A program made the position numbers and the translations under genes. The notes below the pieces were generated by a model that did not search any database, was not told the origin of the DNA, and saw nothing but the letters and a program-made list of their open reading frames with translations. This document shows, piece after piece, positions 33,578-42,173 of a stretch of DNA of 59,513 bases (position 1 is its first letter; every line of letters starts with the position of its first letter). Origin of the DNA: a bacterium (lineage in GTDB: Bacteria; ARS69); NCBI GenBank assembly GCA_025774805.1, contig JALGZR010000016.1, positions 1-59,513 of the forward strand. The letters are read 5' to 3'.

Positions 33578-35197
33578 TCAGAGAGATGTGACGCCGGCGT
33601 AGCGAATTCCGGTCAGGCAGGCGATGTCGCGCTTCCAGGTCGTGAGATCGTCGTGACAGAAGTCGTTCAGGTGGTCATGACCGCAGGCGCGGGCGAGGAT
33701 CTTCATGAGCGCGATCGTGGCTGCCAGATAGTTCCGGAGCTGCCGGGCCGAGGTGTCGATGGCGAGACGCCGGCGCAGGTGATCCCTCTGGGTGGCGATG
33801 CCGACCGGGCAGTTGTTCGTATGGCAGGCGCGCATGCCGAGGCAGCCGATCGCCTGCAGCGCCGAGTTCGAGACGGCCACGCCGTCGGCGCCGAGGGCCA
33901 TCGCCTTGACGAAATCGGACTCCGTGCGAAGACCACCGGTCGCGATCAGGGTGACGTCGCGGCGTCCGCGGCCGTCGAGGTGGCGCCGCGCCCGGGCGAC
34001 CGCGACCATGGTCGGGATCGAGATGTTGTTCTTGAAGATCTCGGGGGCGGCGCCCGTTCCCCCGCCGCGGCCGTCGAGGATGATGTAGTCGCAGCCGATG
34101 TCGAGCGCGAAGTCGACGTCCTCTTCGATGTGTTGGGCCGACAGCTTGAAGCCCACCGGGATGCCGCCGGTCGCCTCCCGGACCTCGGCGGCGAGGGCGC
34201 GGAAATCGGCCACCGTCGCGAGATCCGGGAAGGTCGACGGACTGATCGCCGGGGTTCCCGGCTCGAGCCCGCGAACCTCGGCGATGCGGCCGGTCACCTT
34301 GTCGCCGGGCAGGTGACCGCCGATTCCGGTCTTCGCCCCCTGGCCGCCCTTGAAGTGGAACGCCTGGCAGCGCTTGACCTTGTCGATGCTCCAACCGAAT
34401 CGGCCCGAGGCGAGCTCGTAAAGGTAGCGCGAGTTCGACTCCTGCTCCTCGGGCAGCATGCCCCCCTCGCCCGAGCAGATGCCGGTGCCCGCGAGCTCGG
34501 CCCCTTGGGCGAGGGCGATCTTGGCCTCCTCGCTCAAGGCGCCGAAGCTCATGTCGCTCACGAACAAGGGGATCTCGAGGGTCAGCGGCTTCTCGGCGTT
34601 CGGACCGATGACGATGCCGGTGCCGACCTCGGCGTCGTCCAACAACGGCTTGCGCGCGAGCTGGGCCGTGAGAAGCTGCATGTCGTTCCATCGCGGCAGT
34701 TCGGTCAGGGGGATCCCCATTGCCGACACCGCGCCGTGATGACCGAGCTTGCTCAGGCCGTCGCGGGCGAGCTGCTGGATGTAGCCGTTGAACGGTTCTT
34801 CCGGGGAGCCGTGAACGTCGGCGTAGAGACCGAGGTATTGATCGCGCCGGTACGGTTGCGGATGGTCTGCCTCCCACGTCTCGACTTCGACCTCGTCCAC
34901 CAGGACGGCGTCGTCGCCGGGCTCGACGAAGGCGGTGAACTTGTGCAGGGCTTCGGCGTTGTTGTACTCGCTGACGCCGGTGTCGAGCCGGTAGTCCCAG
35001 CCGTGGAGGCCGCAGATCAAGTTCTGGCCGTCGACGTAGCCGTCCGACATCAGGGCGCCGCGGTGCAGGCATCGCCCGTACAGGACGGAGACCTCTTCAT
35101 CGTGGCGCACGACGACCAGATCGACTCCCGCGACGAGGGCGTAGGCGGGCTTGCGATCCTCGAGTTGGCTCAGGGTCGCGACTTTGACCTTGCTCAC
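33578..35197 (-). CDS. Rieske-domain/glutamate-synthase-like FMN oxidoreductase fusion
   Basis: This is a 539-residue protein. The GTG start at 35197 has AAGGAG six bases upstream. Residues 1-105 or so form a Rieske domain: CLHRGALM and CGLHGW give the CxH…CxxH ligands of a 2Fe-2S cluster. The rest is the FMN-binding (beta/alpha)8 domain of the GltB family: SDMSFGALSEEAK, FKGGQGAKTGIGGHLPG, DYIILDGRGGGTGAAPE and LGADGVAVSNSALQAIGC. The Cys cluster CLGMRACHTNNCPVGIATQ probably binds an iron-sulfur centre. There is no glutaminase domain, so it is not a classical glutamate synthase. The electron donor and substrate are unknown. Confidence 0.9.
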   Translation of the reverse strand: MSKVKVATLSQLEDRKPAYALVAGVDLVVVRHDEEVSVLYGRCLHRGALMSDGYVDGQNLICGLHGWDYRLDTGVSEYNNAEALHKFTAFVEPGDDAVLVDEVEVETWEADHPQPYRRDQYLGLYADVHGSPEEPFNGYIQQLARDGLSKLGHHGAVSAMGIPLTELPRWNDMQLLTAQLARKPLLDDAEVGTGIVIGPNAEKPLTLEIPLFVSDMSFGALSEEAKIALAQGAELAGTGICSGEGGMLPEEQESNSRYLYELASGRFGWSIDKVKRCQAFHFKGGQGAKTGIGGHLPGDKVTGRIAEVRGLEPGTPAISPSTFPDLATVADFRALAAEVREATGGIPVGFKLSAQHIEEDVDFALDIGCDYIILDGRGGGTGAAPEIFKNNISIPTMVAVARARRHLDGRGRRDVTLIATGGLRTESDFVKAMALGADGVAVSNSALQAIGCLGMRACHTNNCPVGIATQRDHLRRRLAIDTSARQLRNYLAATIALMKILARACGHDHLNDFCHDDLTTWKRDIACLTGIRYAGVTSL

Positions 35198-35601
35198 AGG
35201 TTGCTCTCCTTCCGGCGTCGGGTGGTGCTCGGTGCGGCGAACGAAACCACCGAGGGCGATTGCAGGGAAATGATCCACGTAGGCAGTTCTAGATGAGATG
35301 ACGGCAGCCGCGAGTCGGTTTCCCGTGGTTTCCATGCATTCCAACCCGGACATCGCCGACGGGGTCCGTCTCCGCGCGGAAGACCTCCGCGAACGGACAA
35401 GGAGATTGCCGGGCCGGCCGGTCAGGAATGGCAAGGGCTCGGCGTCGACGTGGCGCCAAAGGTCACGGTGATTCGCTGACATGGAACGGTCCGATCGAAG
35501 GTCGAGTCGTACGACCCGGGAAGACCGGGGCGATCCGGACGCCTCCAAATGCACGATGCGCACTGCTCCCGGTGCGAGGTAACGCCTGCGATACCGGGCG
35601 G
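35198..35601. other. Divergent intergenic region, no gene seen
   Basis: This lies between the start of the Rieske-GltS gene and the promoter of the iron-sulfur protein gene. The open frames here look like noise. A TTCTAGA sequence at 35286-35292 is the only AT-rich patch. I see no repeat or terminator. Confidence 0.4.
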
Positions 35602-35630
35602 TTGATACCGCGTCCCGAACACACTAACCT
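35602..35630 (+). promoter_or_regulatory. Possible sigma-70 promoter
   Basis: TTGATA and TAACCT are spaced by 17 bp, 28 bp before the GTG start at 35658. The -35 box is 5/6 and the -10 box only 3/6 to consensus. Confidence 0.4.
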
Positions 35631-35657
35631 GCATGAAGAACGGATGCCGGAGGAAGA

Positions 35658-36734
35658 GTGGTCGAACCGACTCCGCCCGAGCGGGACAGGCGATTCGACG
35701 AGCGGGACACCATGTTCGCCCGGATGGAGTTGGTGCCCGGTTCCCCCCAGTATGAGGACTACTACTCACGGCGCCCCGATGCCCGACCGGTGGACGACCG
35801 GATCCGGACGCAGCCGCGCCTTCTCCGGCCCGGCGGCACCCATTACGACCCGGAAATCACGCGTCAGGCGGAGGAGTTCTTCCGGGCGATCGACGAGATC
35901 GAGGTGCGGGAGACGGTGCTTCGCGAATGGTCGGAGCGCCTTCGGTCGGCCGGAAACCCGACTTCGACGATCAAAGAGCTGCTCCTCTCGCAAGGCGCGG
36001 TCACGGCGGGCTGCACGGCGCTGGACGAGAGATTCGTCTACACGCACAAGGGTCGATTCCCGGAGGACTACGGTCGCGAAATCGACCTCGACCATCCGTC
36101 CGCCATCGTCTTCCTCGTCGAGATGGACTTCGACGAGATGCAGTGGGCGCCCAAAGCGGAGACAATCCGCGAGTCGGCGCGGCAGTATTACCGGGCGGCC
36201 CGCATTTCCATGGTTCTCGAAAAGGTACTGCGCGCGACCGGGCACGCCGCGAAGGCGCACTACGACGCGCACTACGACCTGGTCCTTCCACCTCTGGCCG
36301 TCGCGGCCGGCCTCGGTGAGCTGGGGAGGAACAACATCCTGATCGCCGACCGGTTCGGCAGTCGCGTCCGAATCGGAGCCGTGACCACGGACTTCCCGGT
36401 GGAATACGACGAGCCGGTTTCTCTCGGCGCCGATGCGCTCTGCGGGGTCTGCTTGAAGTGCGCGGAGAACTGCCCCTCGCGTTCCCTTTCGCTCTCCGAG
36501 AAGGTGGACGTGAAAGGAGTCCGCAAGTGGCCGACGCGCGTCGAGGCGTGCTACGCATATTGGCGCCGCGTCGGCACGGACTGCGGAGTCTGCATGGCGT
36601 CATGCCCCTTCTCGCACCGCGACAACCGTTTTCACAACTTCGTGCGCTGGATGATCCGGCGCTTTGGAGTCACTCGTCGGCCGGCGATCTTCCTCGAGAA
36701 CCTGTTTTATGGCCGCAGGTGGAAGCCGCGCTGA
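35658..36734 (+). CDS. QueG/reductive-dehalogenase-like double 4Fe-4S protein
   Basis: This is a 358-residue protein without a Tat signal. The GTG start has GGAGG four bases upstream. A core domain (VLEKVLRATGHAAKAHYDAHYDLVLPPLAVAAGLGELGRNNIL) is of the kind shared by epoxyqueuosine reductase QueG and reductive dehalogenases. The motif LGADALCGVCLKCAENCPS and the later TDCGVCMASCPFS are two 4Fe-4S binding sites. Such proteins carry cobalamin next to the clusters. The absence of a Tat signal argues for a cytoplasmic, non-respiratory enzyme. Which reaction it performs is open. Confidence 0.82.
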   Translation: MVEPTPPERDRRFDERDTMFARMELVPGSPQYEDYYSRRPDARPVDDRIRTQPRLLRPGGTHYDPEITRQAEEFFRAIDEIEVRETVLREWSERLRSAGNPTSTIKELLLSQGAVTAGCTALDERFVYTHKGRFPEDYGREIDLDHPSAIVFLVEMDFDEMQWAPKAETIRESARQYYRAARISMVLEKVLRATGHAAKAHYDAHYDLVLPPLAVAAGLGELGRNNILIADRFGSRVRIGAVTTDFPVEYDEPVSLGADALCGVCLKCAENCPSRSLSLSEKVDVKGVRKWPTRVEACYAYWRRVGTDCGVCMASCPFSHRDNRFHNFVRWMIRRFGVTRRPAIFLENLFYGRRWKPR

Positions 36735-36790
36735 AGGTAGCTGCTCGGAAACCTCCCGGGAGCGCAGTACCTGTTCGTATCCTCGTCGGG

Positions 36791-39100
36791 CTACGGCCCC
36801 CCCGGGGAGCGAGAGCGGTCGCCGCTTCGCACGTCCTTCAGGAGCTCGACCCCGCGCCGGGCGCCGGCGTGCTCGGGATCGAGACGGAGGGCCTCGGCGA
36901 GACAGCCCTCGGCGAGATCGAGGTCTCCGAAATGGAGGGCGAGCTTGCCGAGACGCGAGAAGTGGGTCGCGTTTCCGCTCCAGCGAAGAACGCTCTCGCG
37001 ATAGCACTCGAACGCGGTCTCGTAGTCGCCCTTCTGAAGGGCGGCCTCGCCGCGTCCGAACCATCCGATCTGGTCATCCGGGTTGATCGCGAGCATCGCG
37101 TCGAAGACCCGAACCGCCTCGTCGAAGTCTCCGGAACGGAGCGCGTGATCGCCGAGACGGGCGAGAACGACCATCGCGTACGGGTCCTCCGCCGCGACTT
37201 CCCGCAACAACGGCAGCGCCGTGGAGTCTCCGGCATCGTAGAGGGCCACGGCTTGCCACTCCCGCGCCCAGGGGAACTTTCCTTCCGAGAGCTCCCACGA
37301 CTTGCGGAAGTCTTCGGCGGCGGCGGCGAACTCGGCGTGGCGGCTCTGGACGAGGTGGGCATTTCCGTAGAGGTCGAGGAACTCGAAGTCGGAGACGTCC
37401 AGGCGGTCGGGACGGAACGGAGGGGCGTCCGGTCGGAGGCGGTACATCGACTGGATCCGGGGCCACCTCGGCAGGCAGCGGAAGTAGTGCTCGTAGTAGG
37501 ACTCGAAGAACGTCTCGTAGAGGAAGAGCGCCTTCTCCGCGGCGGAGCTCGGGCGGATTCCGGTGGAGAACATGATTGCGTCCGGACGGCGGCGGAGAAC
37601 GCTCACGGCGCTGTACTTGATTTCACGCCAGGTGTCGGAGAGCCCCTCGATCATCTCCGATTCCCGGGCGATCTCCCGATCGGTCAACCCGAGCATGTCG
37701 ATGACGTTCAGATCTGAGTAGTAGCCGATGGCGCCCACCGTGGTGATCGCGATCCGGGCTCCCGGGGGCAGGTTGTCCTTCAACCAGAGCCCCGTCTGCT
37801 TCATGTTGAAGACGAAGCCGATCTCCTGCTGGCGGCGGTACTGAATCGATTCCCAGTTCTTCGCGAGACCGATCCCCGCCAGAGCGAGCGCCAGGACGAT
37901 CGTCCCCGCGGGCACGAAGGGAGGACGTGCCCTCCTGCGGGCCGCGGCGATCTCGAGAACGGCGGTGAGACCGCGGGCGACCAGAAGGGCGGCGATCGGG
38001 AGGATCGGGAGCCAAAAGCGGTGGACGTACAACACGTCTCCACCGATCGCGACGATGTACGCCGCGAATCCGACCCACAGGAAGAGCAGTCGCGCTTCCA
38101 CTCCCCGGTGCCGCTCGCGGACGAGCGAGGCCAGGGCGAGGAGCGGAACAGCTCCCCACGCTCCGTATGCGTGGAAGTACTCGAGGGCGTAGCGCGCCCC
38201 GCGTGAGACGTACGCCAGGGAGACGCCCGCCTTCGCGTAGTAGGTGTTCGGCAAAATGTCCCCGTAGTAGGCGAGCTTCCACAGGGCGTACGGAATCATC
38301 GGGAGCAGGTAGAGGAGGGCGTCGAGGACGAGCTCCCGCCGTCCCCCGTCCGCCGCCGGCCCGCGGCGACGCAGCGTGTCGTGCACGCGCACAACGTACC
38401 AGAGCGCGAAGATAAGCGGTCCGTCGGGTCGGGTGAGAGCCGCCAGGAAGAGCACGATCGGTGCGGCTCGCCGGCCTCGGCGCGAGACGCCGGGCGCGAG
38501 CCCGCGCTCCAGCCCCAGTGTCACCAGGAACGTGAACAGCGCCGTCTCGAGCCCGCCGGTACTCCACAGGGCGAATGCCGAGCATCCGGCGATGAGCAGG
38601 GCGGTCGCCACGGTCGCGACCCCCCAACGCCCCTCGAGGGCCCGCGCGAAGCGCGCGGCGACCCCGATCGCCGACGCCCCGAACAGCACCCCGAGCCACG
38701 TGCAGGTCTCGACGGGGGGCGCCCCGAGTCTCAGGAAAAGGGCGAGGAGCAGCGTCCAGGTGAAGTTGGAGTATCCCTCGACCCGCTCTCCCGGATTGAA
38801 GACGAGACCGTGCCCGTCGACCAGGTTCTGCGCGAAGCGCAGGGAGATGTAGGCGTCGTCCTGGGTGAAGTGGAACAGCGCGGCGTGCCCGACGAACAAC
38901 CCCACGATCACGACCACGACGGTCAGACCGAACGGCGGCCACCGTGCCGGCCGCCATGCGGACGACCTTGCGACCGGCGCACGGCGCGGGCCACCCGTCG
39001 GGGGGCGCCCACCCTCTCGCCGCGTCCCCTCCCGCGTTTGCGGTTGGGACTTCGCGTCGGTCGGGTGCCTCTTCTTGGAGCCCCGCTTCGATCGGCTCAT
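36791..39100 (-). CDS. GT-C-type membrane glycosyltransferase (AftB-like) with C-terminal TPR
   Basis: This is a 769-residue protein. After a basic leader there is a first membrane helix. It is followed by DDAYISLRFAQNLVDGHG and FNPGERVEGYSNFTW, the signature loop of GT-C enzymes such as the arabinosyltransferase AftB and relatives, where the DD pair is catalytic. About ten further membrane helices run to residue 430 or so. A soluble part (IGYYSDLNVIDMLGLTDREIA) and then TPR-like pairs from about 600 follow. It probably transfers a lipid-linked sugar outside the inner membrane. The TPR tail is not part of the canonical family. It ends convergently with the iron-sulfur gene, 56 bp away. Confidence 0.85.
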   Translation of the reverse strand: MSRSKRGSKKRHPTDAKSQPQTREGTRREGGRPPTGGPRRAPVARSSAWRPARWPPFGLTVVVVIVGLFVGHAALFHFTQDDAYISLRFAQNLVDGHGLVFNPGERVEGYSNFTWTLLLALFLRLGAPPVETCTWLGVLFGASAIGVAARFARALEGRWGVATVATALLIAGCSAFALWSTGGLETALFTFLVTLGLERGLAPGVSRRGRRAAPIVLFLAALTRPDGPLIFALWYVVRVHDTLRRRGPAADGGRRELVLDALLYLLPMIPYALWKLAYYGDILPNTYYAKAGVSLAYVSRGARYALEYFHAYGAWGAVPLLALASLVRERHRGVEARLLFLWVGFAAYIVAIGGDVLYVHRFWLPILPIAALLVARGLTAVLEIAAARRRARPPFVPAGTIVLALALAGIGLAKNWESIQYRRQQEIGFVFNMKQTGLWLKDNLPPGARIAITTVGAIGYYSDLNVIDMLGLTDREIARESEMIEGLSDTWREIKYSAVSVLRRRPDAIMFSTGIRPSSAAEKALFLYETFFESYYEHYFRCLPRWPRIQSMYRLRPDAPPFRPDRLDVSDFEFLDLYGNAHLVQSRHAEFAAAAEDFRKSWELSEGKFPWAREWQAVALYDAGDSTALPLLREVAAEDPYAMVVLARLGDHALRSGDFDEAVRVFDAMLAINPDDQIGWFGRGEAALQKGDYETAFECYRESVLRWSGNATHFSRLGKLALHFGDLDLAEGCLAEALRLDPEHAGARRGVELLKDVRSGDRSRSPGGP

Positions 39101-39230
39101 CCGGCCAACTCGCTTCACCGCCCCGGGGCCCCTCCGAGGCCGGCCACCCACGCGGCCCCGGAGCTCGACCCGTCCTTCGCGCCATTCTCCGGGAAAAACG
39201 GGGGAAGAGACAGCGGGTTCCGGGGGGCCT

Positions 39231-40031
39231 CTACTCTCCGCGCCGCCGCCCGCCCTCGATACGCCGCCGCCACTTGCCGATCTGGGCGAACACGCCCTGG
39301 AGAAGCGCGCGATCTCCGGCCGTGGGTCGGGCCCGGGAGAGGAAGTCGCGCAAGCTCCCTCGGAATCGGGTCGCGTCGGGTCGAGGCCGGAATCCGATGT
39401 CGGTCAGCGCATCGAGGATCTCCTCCAGAAGCGCGTCGAGGTCGGTCGCCCCCAGCGGGAGGGAGCTCCTCTCGCTCCGGACGCCCCGGGCGGCCGGCAC
39501 GGGCTCGCCGGCCATCCGGCCTCCCCCGCGAGCGATCACGTAGGCCACGACGGTCGCCGCGTGGGGAAGGCTCAACGTCGCCCCGGCGTCCGCAGGCAGG
39601 GGGATCGAGAGGATCTCGTCGCACGCCGCAAGCTCCTCGTTCGTGAGACCGCGATCCTCCGGGCCGAAGACGACCGCGTAGGGGCGCGGGTCGTGGCCGG
39701 CGGCCCGGGTGACCTCCGTCCGCGACCGGAGTCTCACCGCCGCCTCTTCCGGGGAGAGCACGGGTCGTCCCCAGTGGCGGGCGCGCGCGGTCGTAGCCGC
39801 GGTGCGGTCGCAGTCGGCGAGGGCGTCCCTCAATCCGGCGTACGTCCGGATCGCGGCGAGAACGTCCTCCGCGCCGTGAGCGAGCCACCTCGCCTCCTCG
39901 CCGGCGGGATCTGCGACCGGGGCCACGAGTCGCACCTCGGGGAAGCCGAAGGCCTTCGCGAGCCGGCAGACGGCGCCGATGTTTCCCGGCGCGCGCGTTC
40001 CCACCAGAACGAAGATCACGGGCGACGGCAT
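39231..40031 (-). CDS. SpoU/TrmH-family RNA methyltransferase (TrmJ-like)
   Basis: This is a 266-residue protein. The N-terminus FVLVGTRAPGNIGAVCRLAKAFGF is motif 1 of the SPOUT fold, YAVVFGPEDRGLTNEEL is motif 2, and IPLPADAGATLSLPHAATVVAY is motif 3 of the TrmH/TrmJ group, forming the knotted SAM site. A helical C-terminal extension (TDLDALLEEILDAL…GDRALLQGVFAQIGKW) matches TrmJ-type tRNA 2'-O-methyltransferases. AGGAAG precedes the ATG at 40031. Confidence 0.92.
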   Translation of the reverse strand: MPSPVIFVLVGTRAPGNIGAVCRLAKAFGFPEVRLVAPVADPAGEEARWLAHGAEDVLAAIRTYAGLRDALADCDRTAATTARARHWGRPVLSPEEAAVRLRSRTEVTRAAGHDPRPYAVVFGPEDRGLTNEELAACDEILSIPLPADAGATLSLPHAATVVAYVIARGGGRMAGEPVPAARGVRSERSSLPLGATDLDALLEEILDALTDIGFRPRPDATRFRGSLRDFLSRARPTAGDRALLQGVFAQIGKWRRRIEGGRRRGE

Positions 40032-40179
40032 CGGTGCTTCCTTTCGTGCCGGAACACGAATAGCGTCGAGCGGTCCGCCGGAGCGGCGACCCGATACTAA
40101 TCGCCGCGGACAAACCGTGTCCCGCCTCTTGAAAACGAGGACAAGAGGGAGTCCAATCGAGCGGCCCGAGGAGGGGACC

Positions 40180-40650
40180 ATGCTGGAGATCGAGATTCCC
40201 GGACGGGAACCGTTGCGTCTTACGCACCTGCTGCTCGACTACAACGGCACGCTCGCCGTCGACGGGCAGCTTCTCCCGGGGGTGGCGCGGCGGCTCGAGT
40301 CGCTCGCGGGACCGCTCACCATCCGGGTCGTGACCGCCGACACGTTCGGCGCCGCCGCGGCGCGAACGGAGGCCCTCCCCGTCGGGCTCGAGATCCTCGA
40401 GCCCGGTCGCCAGGACGAGAGGAAGGCGGCCCTCGTGAGGACGCTGGGTCCGGCGTGCGTGGCCGCGGTCGGCAACGGCCTGAACGATCGTCTCATGCTG
40501 GAGACGGCGGCCCTGGGAATCGCGATCGTGCAGGGAGAGGGGGCCGCGGCGGCCACGCTCGCGGCCGCCGACGTCGTCGTGCCGGACATCGCCGCGGCGC
40601 TCGATCTGCTGCTCCATCCGAAGCGCCTCGTCGCGACGCTGCGGGTCTGA
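40180..40650 (+). CDS. Small capless HAD-like phosphatase with variant motif I
   Basis: This is a 156-residue protein close to the isolated phosphatase domain of P-type ATPases. Motif I is LLDYNGTLA, with Asn where most HAD enzymes have the second Asp; the nucleophile Asp is kept. VVTADTFG is motif II, and VGNGLNDRLML is motif IV in the GxGxND form. AGGAGGGG lies five bases before the ATG. It is divergent from the SpoU gene. It may be a soluble P-ATPase-like phosphatase; the substrate is unknown. Confidence 0.85.
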   Translation: MLEIEIPGREPLRLTHLLLDYNGTLAVDGQLLPGVARRLESLAGPLTIRVVTADTFGAAAARTEALPVGLEILEPGRQDERKAALVRTLGPACVAAVGNGLNDRLMLETAALGIAIVQGEGAAAATLAAADVVVPDIAAALDLLLHPKRLVATLRV

Positions 40651-40822
40651 GGCGTCCCGTCACCCGGAGGCGCACTCGCCTCGCGCTCGCTCCGTGAAGG
40701 CGACCGACCCCGAGATTCCGCTCCGAGCGCAACGTTTCTTTGCCGACGCCGGCGGGGCTGGTCTACACTCGGCCGCAGTCGAAGCCGATAGAGGGCCCGA
40801 GCCCGCGAGACGGAGGCCGCCC

Positions 40823-41278
40823 ATGCCGTTCATGACCATTCGAGAGATCTTGCACAAGGTCGAGGAGTTCCACGGCGAGTTCGGCCGTCGTTTGCACGAG
40901 GCCGAGGACGCCGCCGCAACGGAGCAGGGAAAGCTCATGCTGGGCTTTCTCGGCAATCATCAACGAGAGCTCGCCGACATCCTGAAGACGATCGAGAAGG
41001 AGACCCCGGATCACGTCTCGACGCTGAACGAGTGGGTCCAGTTCGACACCGAGATCGAGGATCCGAGGGGCTTCCTCCAGGACTTCCATGTCTGTCCCGA
41101 TGCCAGCGCGCAGGAGATCCTGGAAGCCGCGAACAAGCTCGACGTCTGCCTCTTCTGCCTCTACAAGGGTCTGGCCAAGGGGGGCTCGACGCCGAAGGCC
41201 CAGCGTCTCTTCGGCCGCTTGGCCCGCCTCGAGCTCGAGCACCAAAAGGCGAGAGGATCGGGTCCGGCGTACTACTGA
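40823..41278 (+). CDS. Ferritin-like helical protein
   Basis: This is a 151-residue all-helical protein. The start ATG at 40823 follows GGAGG; an upstream in-frame ATG at 40694 adds unlikely residues. EFHGEFGRRLHEAEDAAATE, LGNHQRELADILKTIEKE and LARLELEHQKARG carry Glu/His pairs spaced as in four-helix di-iron ferritin-like or rubrerythrin-like bundles, but the fourth helix is short. A CxxC (CLFC) is present at about residue 110. It could be a stress-related iron protein or a structural bundle. Function unknown. Confidence 0.7.
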   Translation: MPFMTIREILHKVEEFHGEFGRRLHEAEDAAATEQGKLMLGFLGNHQRELADILKTIEKETPDHVSTLNEWVQFDTEIEDPRGFLQDFHVCPDASAQEILEAANKLDVCLFCLYKGLAKGGSTPKAQRLFGRLARLELEHQKARGSGPAYY

Positions 41279-41425
41279 CCCTCGCCCTGCCGGCCTCTTG
41301 CCGACTCTTGCCGAACTTGGCCGGTGTCTCTCACCGGTCCGGGTCGACCACATTCCCGGTCAACTGACGATCGGCCGCTGCCGTTCTCTCGACAGAGCCC
41401 GCACGCCCCGCGGAGACCCGATGCC

Positions 41426-41890
41426 GTGCCCGATCCGAGGGTGGCCTCACGCCCGTCCACGACTCCGTCCTCCCGAAGGAGAGTGCTTCCCCTTCTGTGG
41501 GGGCTGCTCTTCGTCGTGGGCGGGATCACGGTCTGGCTCTCGATCCCGCGGCCGGACGAGGATCTTCCCGGGGCGTGGAAACAGACCGCCGGGGCGGAGG
41601 TCGCACCCACGGAATTGGTCTCCTCGGTCCGCCCCGGCGGTGCTCGCCAGGGAAGTCTCCTGCGCCTGGAGTGGCCGGCTCATCCCACGGCGACGGGATA
41701 CCGCCTCCGATTCCGAACGCCGGACGGTACGGCGCGTCCTCCGGTGACCGTCCAGGGGACGGTGTTCCTCTACGACCTGCACAGCAATGCGCTCCGGCTG
41801 CCCTCGGAGTTCGAGTGGCAGGTCTCGGCCGAGCTCGCCGACGGCAGCGAGATCCTCACCCCCGCCCAGCGGTTCCCGCCCGTCCCCTGA
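41426..41890 (+). CDS. Single-pass membrane-anchored protein with Fn3-like domain
   Basis: This is about 154 residues, not a family I can name. A basic stretch (SSRRR) precedes one membrane helix, LPLLWGLLFVVGGITVWL. A beta-sandwich-like domain follows (LLRLEWPAHPTATGYRLRFRT, FEWQVSAELADGSE), similar to fibronectin type III. I use the GTG at 41426; the frame is open from 41324. It would be anchored with the domain in the periplasm. Its 3' end is 8 bp before a repeat element. Confidence 0.65.
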   Translation: MPDPRVASRPSTTPSSRRRVLPLLWGLLFVVGGITVWLSIPRPDEDLPGAWKQTAGAEVAPTELVSSVRPGGARQGSLLRLEWPAHPTATGYRLRFRTPDGTARPPVTVQGTVFLYDLHSNALRLPSEFEWQVSAELADGSEILTPAQRFPPVP

Positions 41891-41898
41891 CCCCTGGT

Positions 41899-41938
41899 CC
41901 GCATATCTCACCGGTCTCCGCCGCGGCAGCGGCGATCG
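41899..41938 (-). repeat. End fragment of the dispersed miniature element
   Basis: About 40 bp (CCGCATATCTCACCGG then a GCCGCGGCAGCGGC hairpin) match the right terminus of the family in reverse orientation. The preceding tetranucleotide is CTGG rather than CTAG. It may act as a hairpin terminator for the gene ending at 41890. Confidence 0.65.
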
Positions 41939-42049
41939 TCCGAGGTGACCCGTCCCCGACCGGGCGGCTCCGCGCCGGGCGGCTCCGGAAACCTCCCCGG
42001 CCGGCATGACGCCGGAGGGCCCGGCGTGGCACAATGGGCCGGCTCGCCG

Positions 42050-42148
42050 GCAATTCTCACCGGCCTCTGCCGCGGCAGCGGCGCGCCGCGCCTGGCTTTG
42101 TCGCTGCGGCGCTTCCACCCTGTGACGGGGCTGCGGTCCCGCTTCGGA
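42050..42148 (-). repeat. Partial copy of the dispersed miniature element
   Basis: About 100 bp match the first two thirds of the reverse-orientation copy at 692-852, including ATTCTCACCGG, GCCGCGGCAGCGGC and GTCGCTGCGGCGCTTCCACCCTG. The far end is replaced by the 5' region of the SixA gene. It begins 112 bp after the fragment at 41899, and both point the same way. Confidence 0.75.
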
Positions 42149-42173
42149 CACACCCGGTCGCGAGGGAGGCGAC

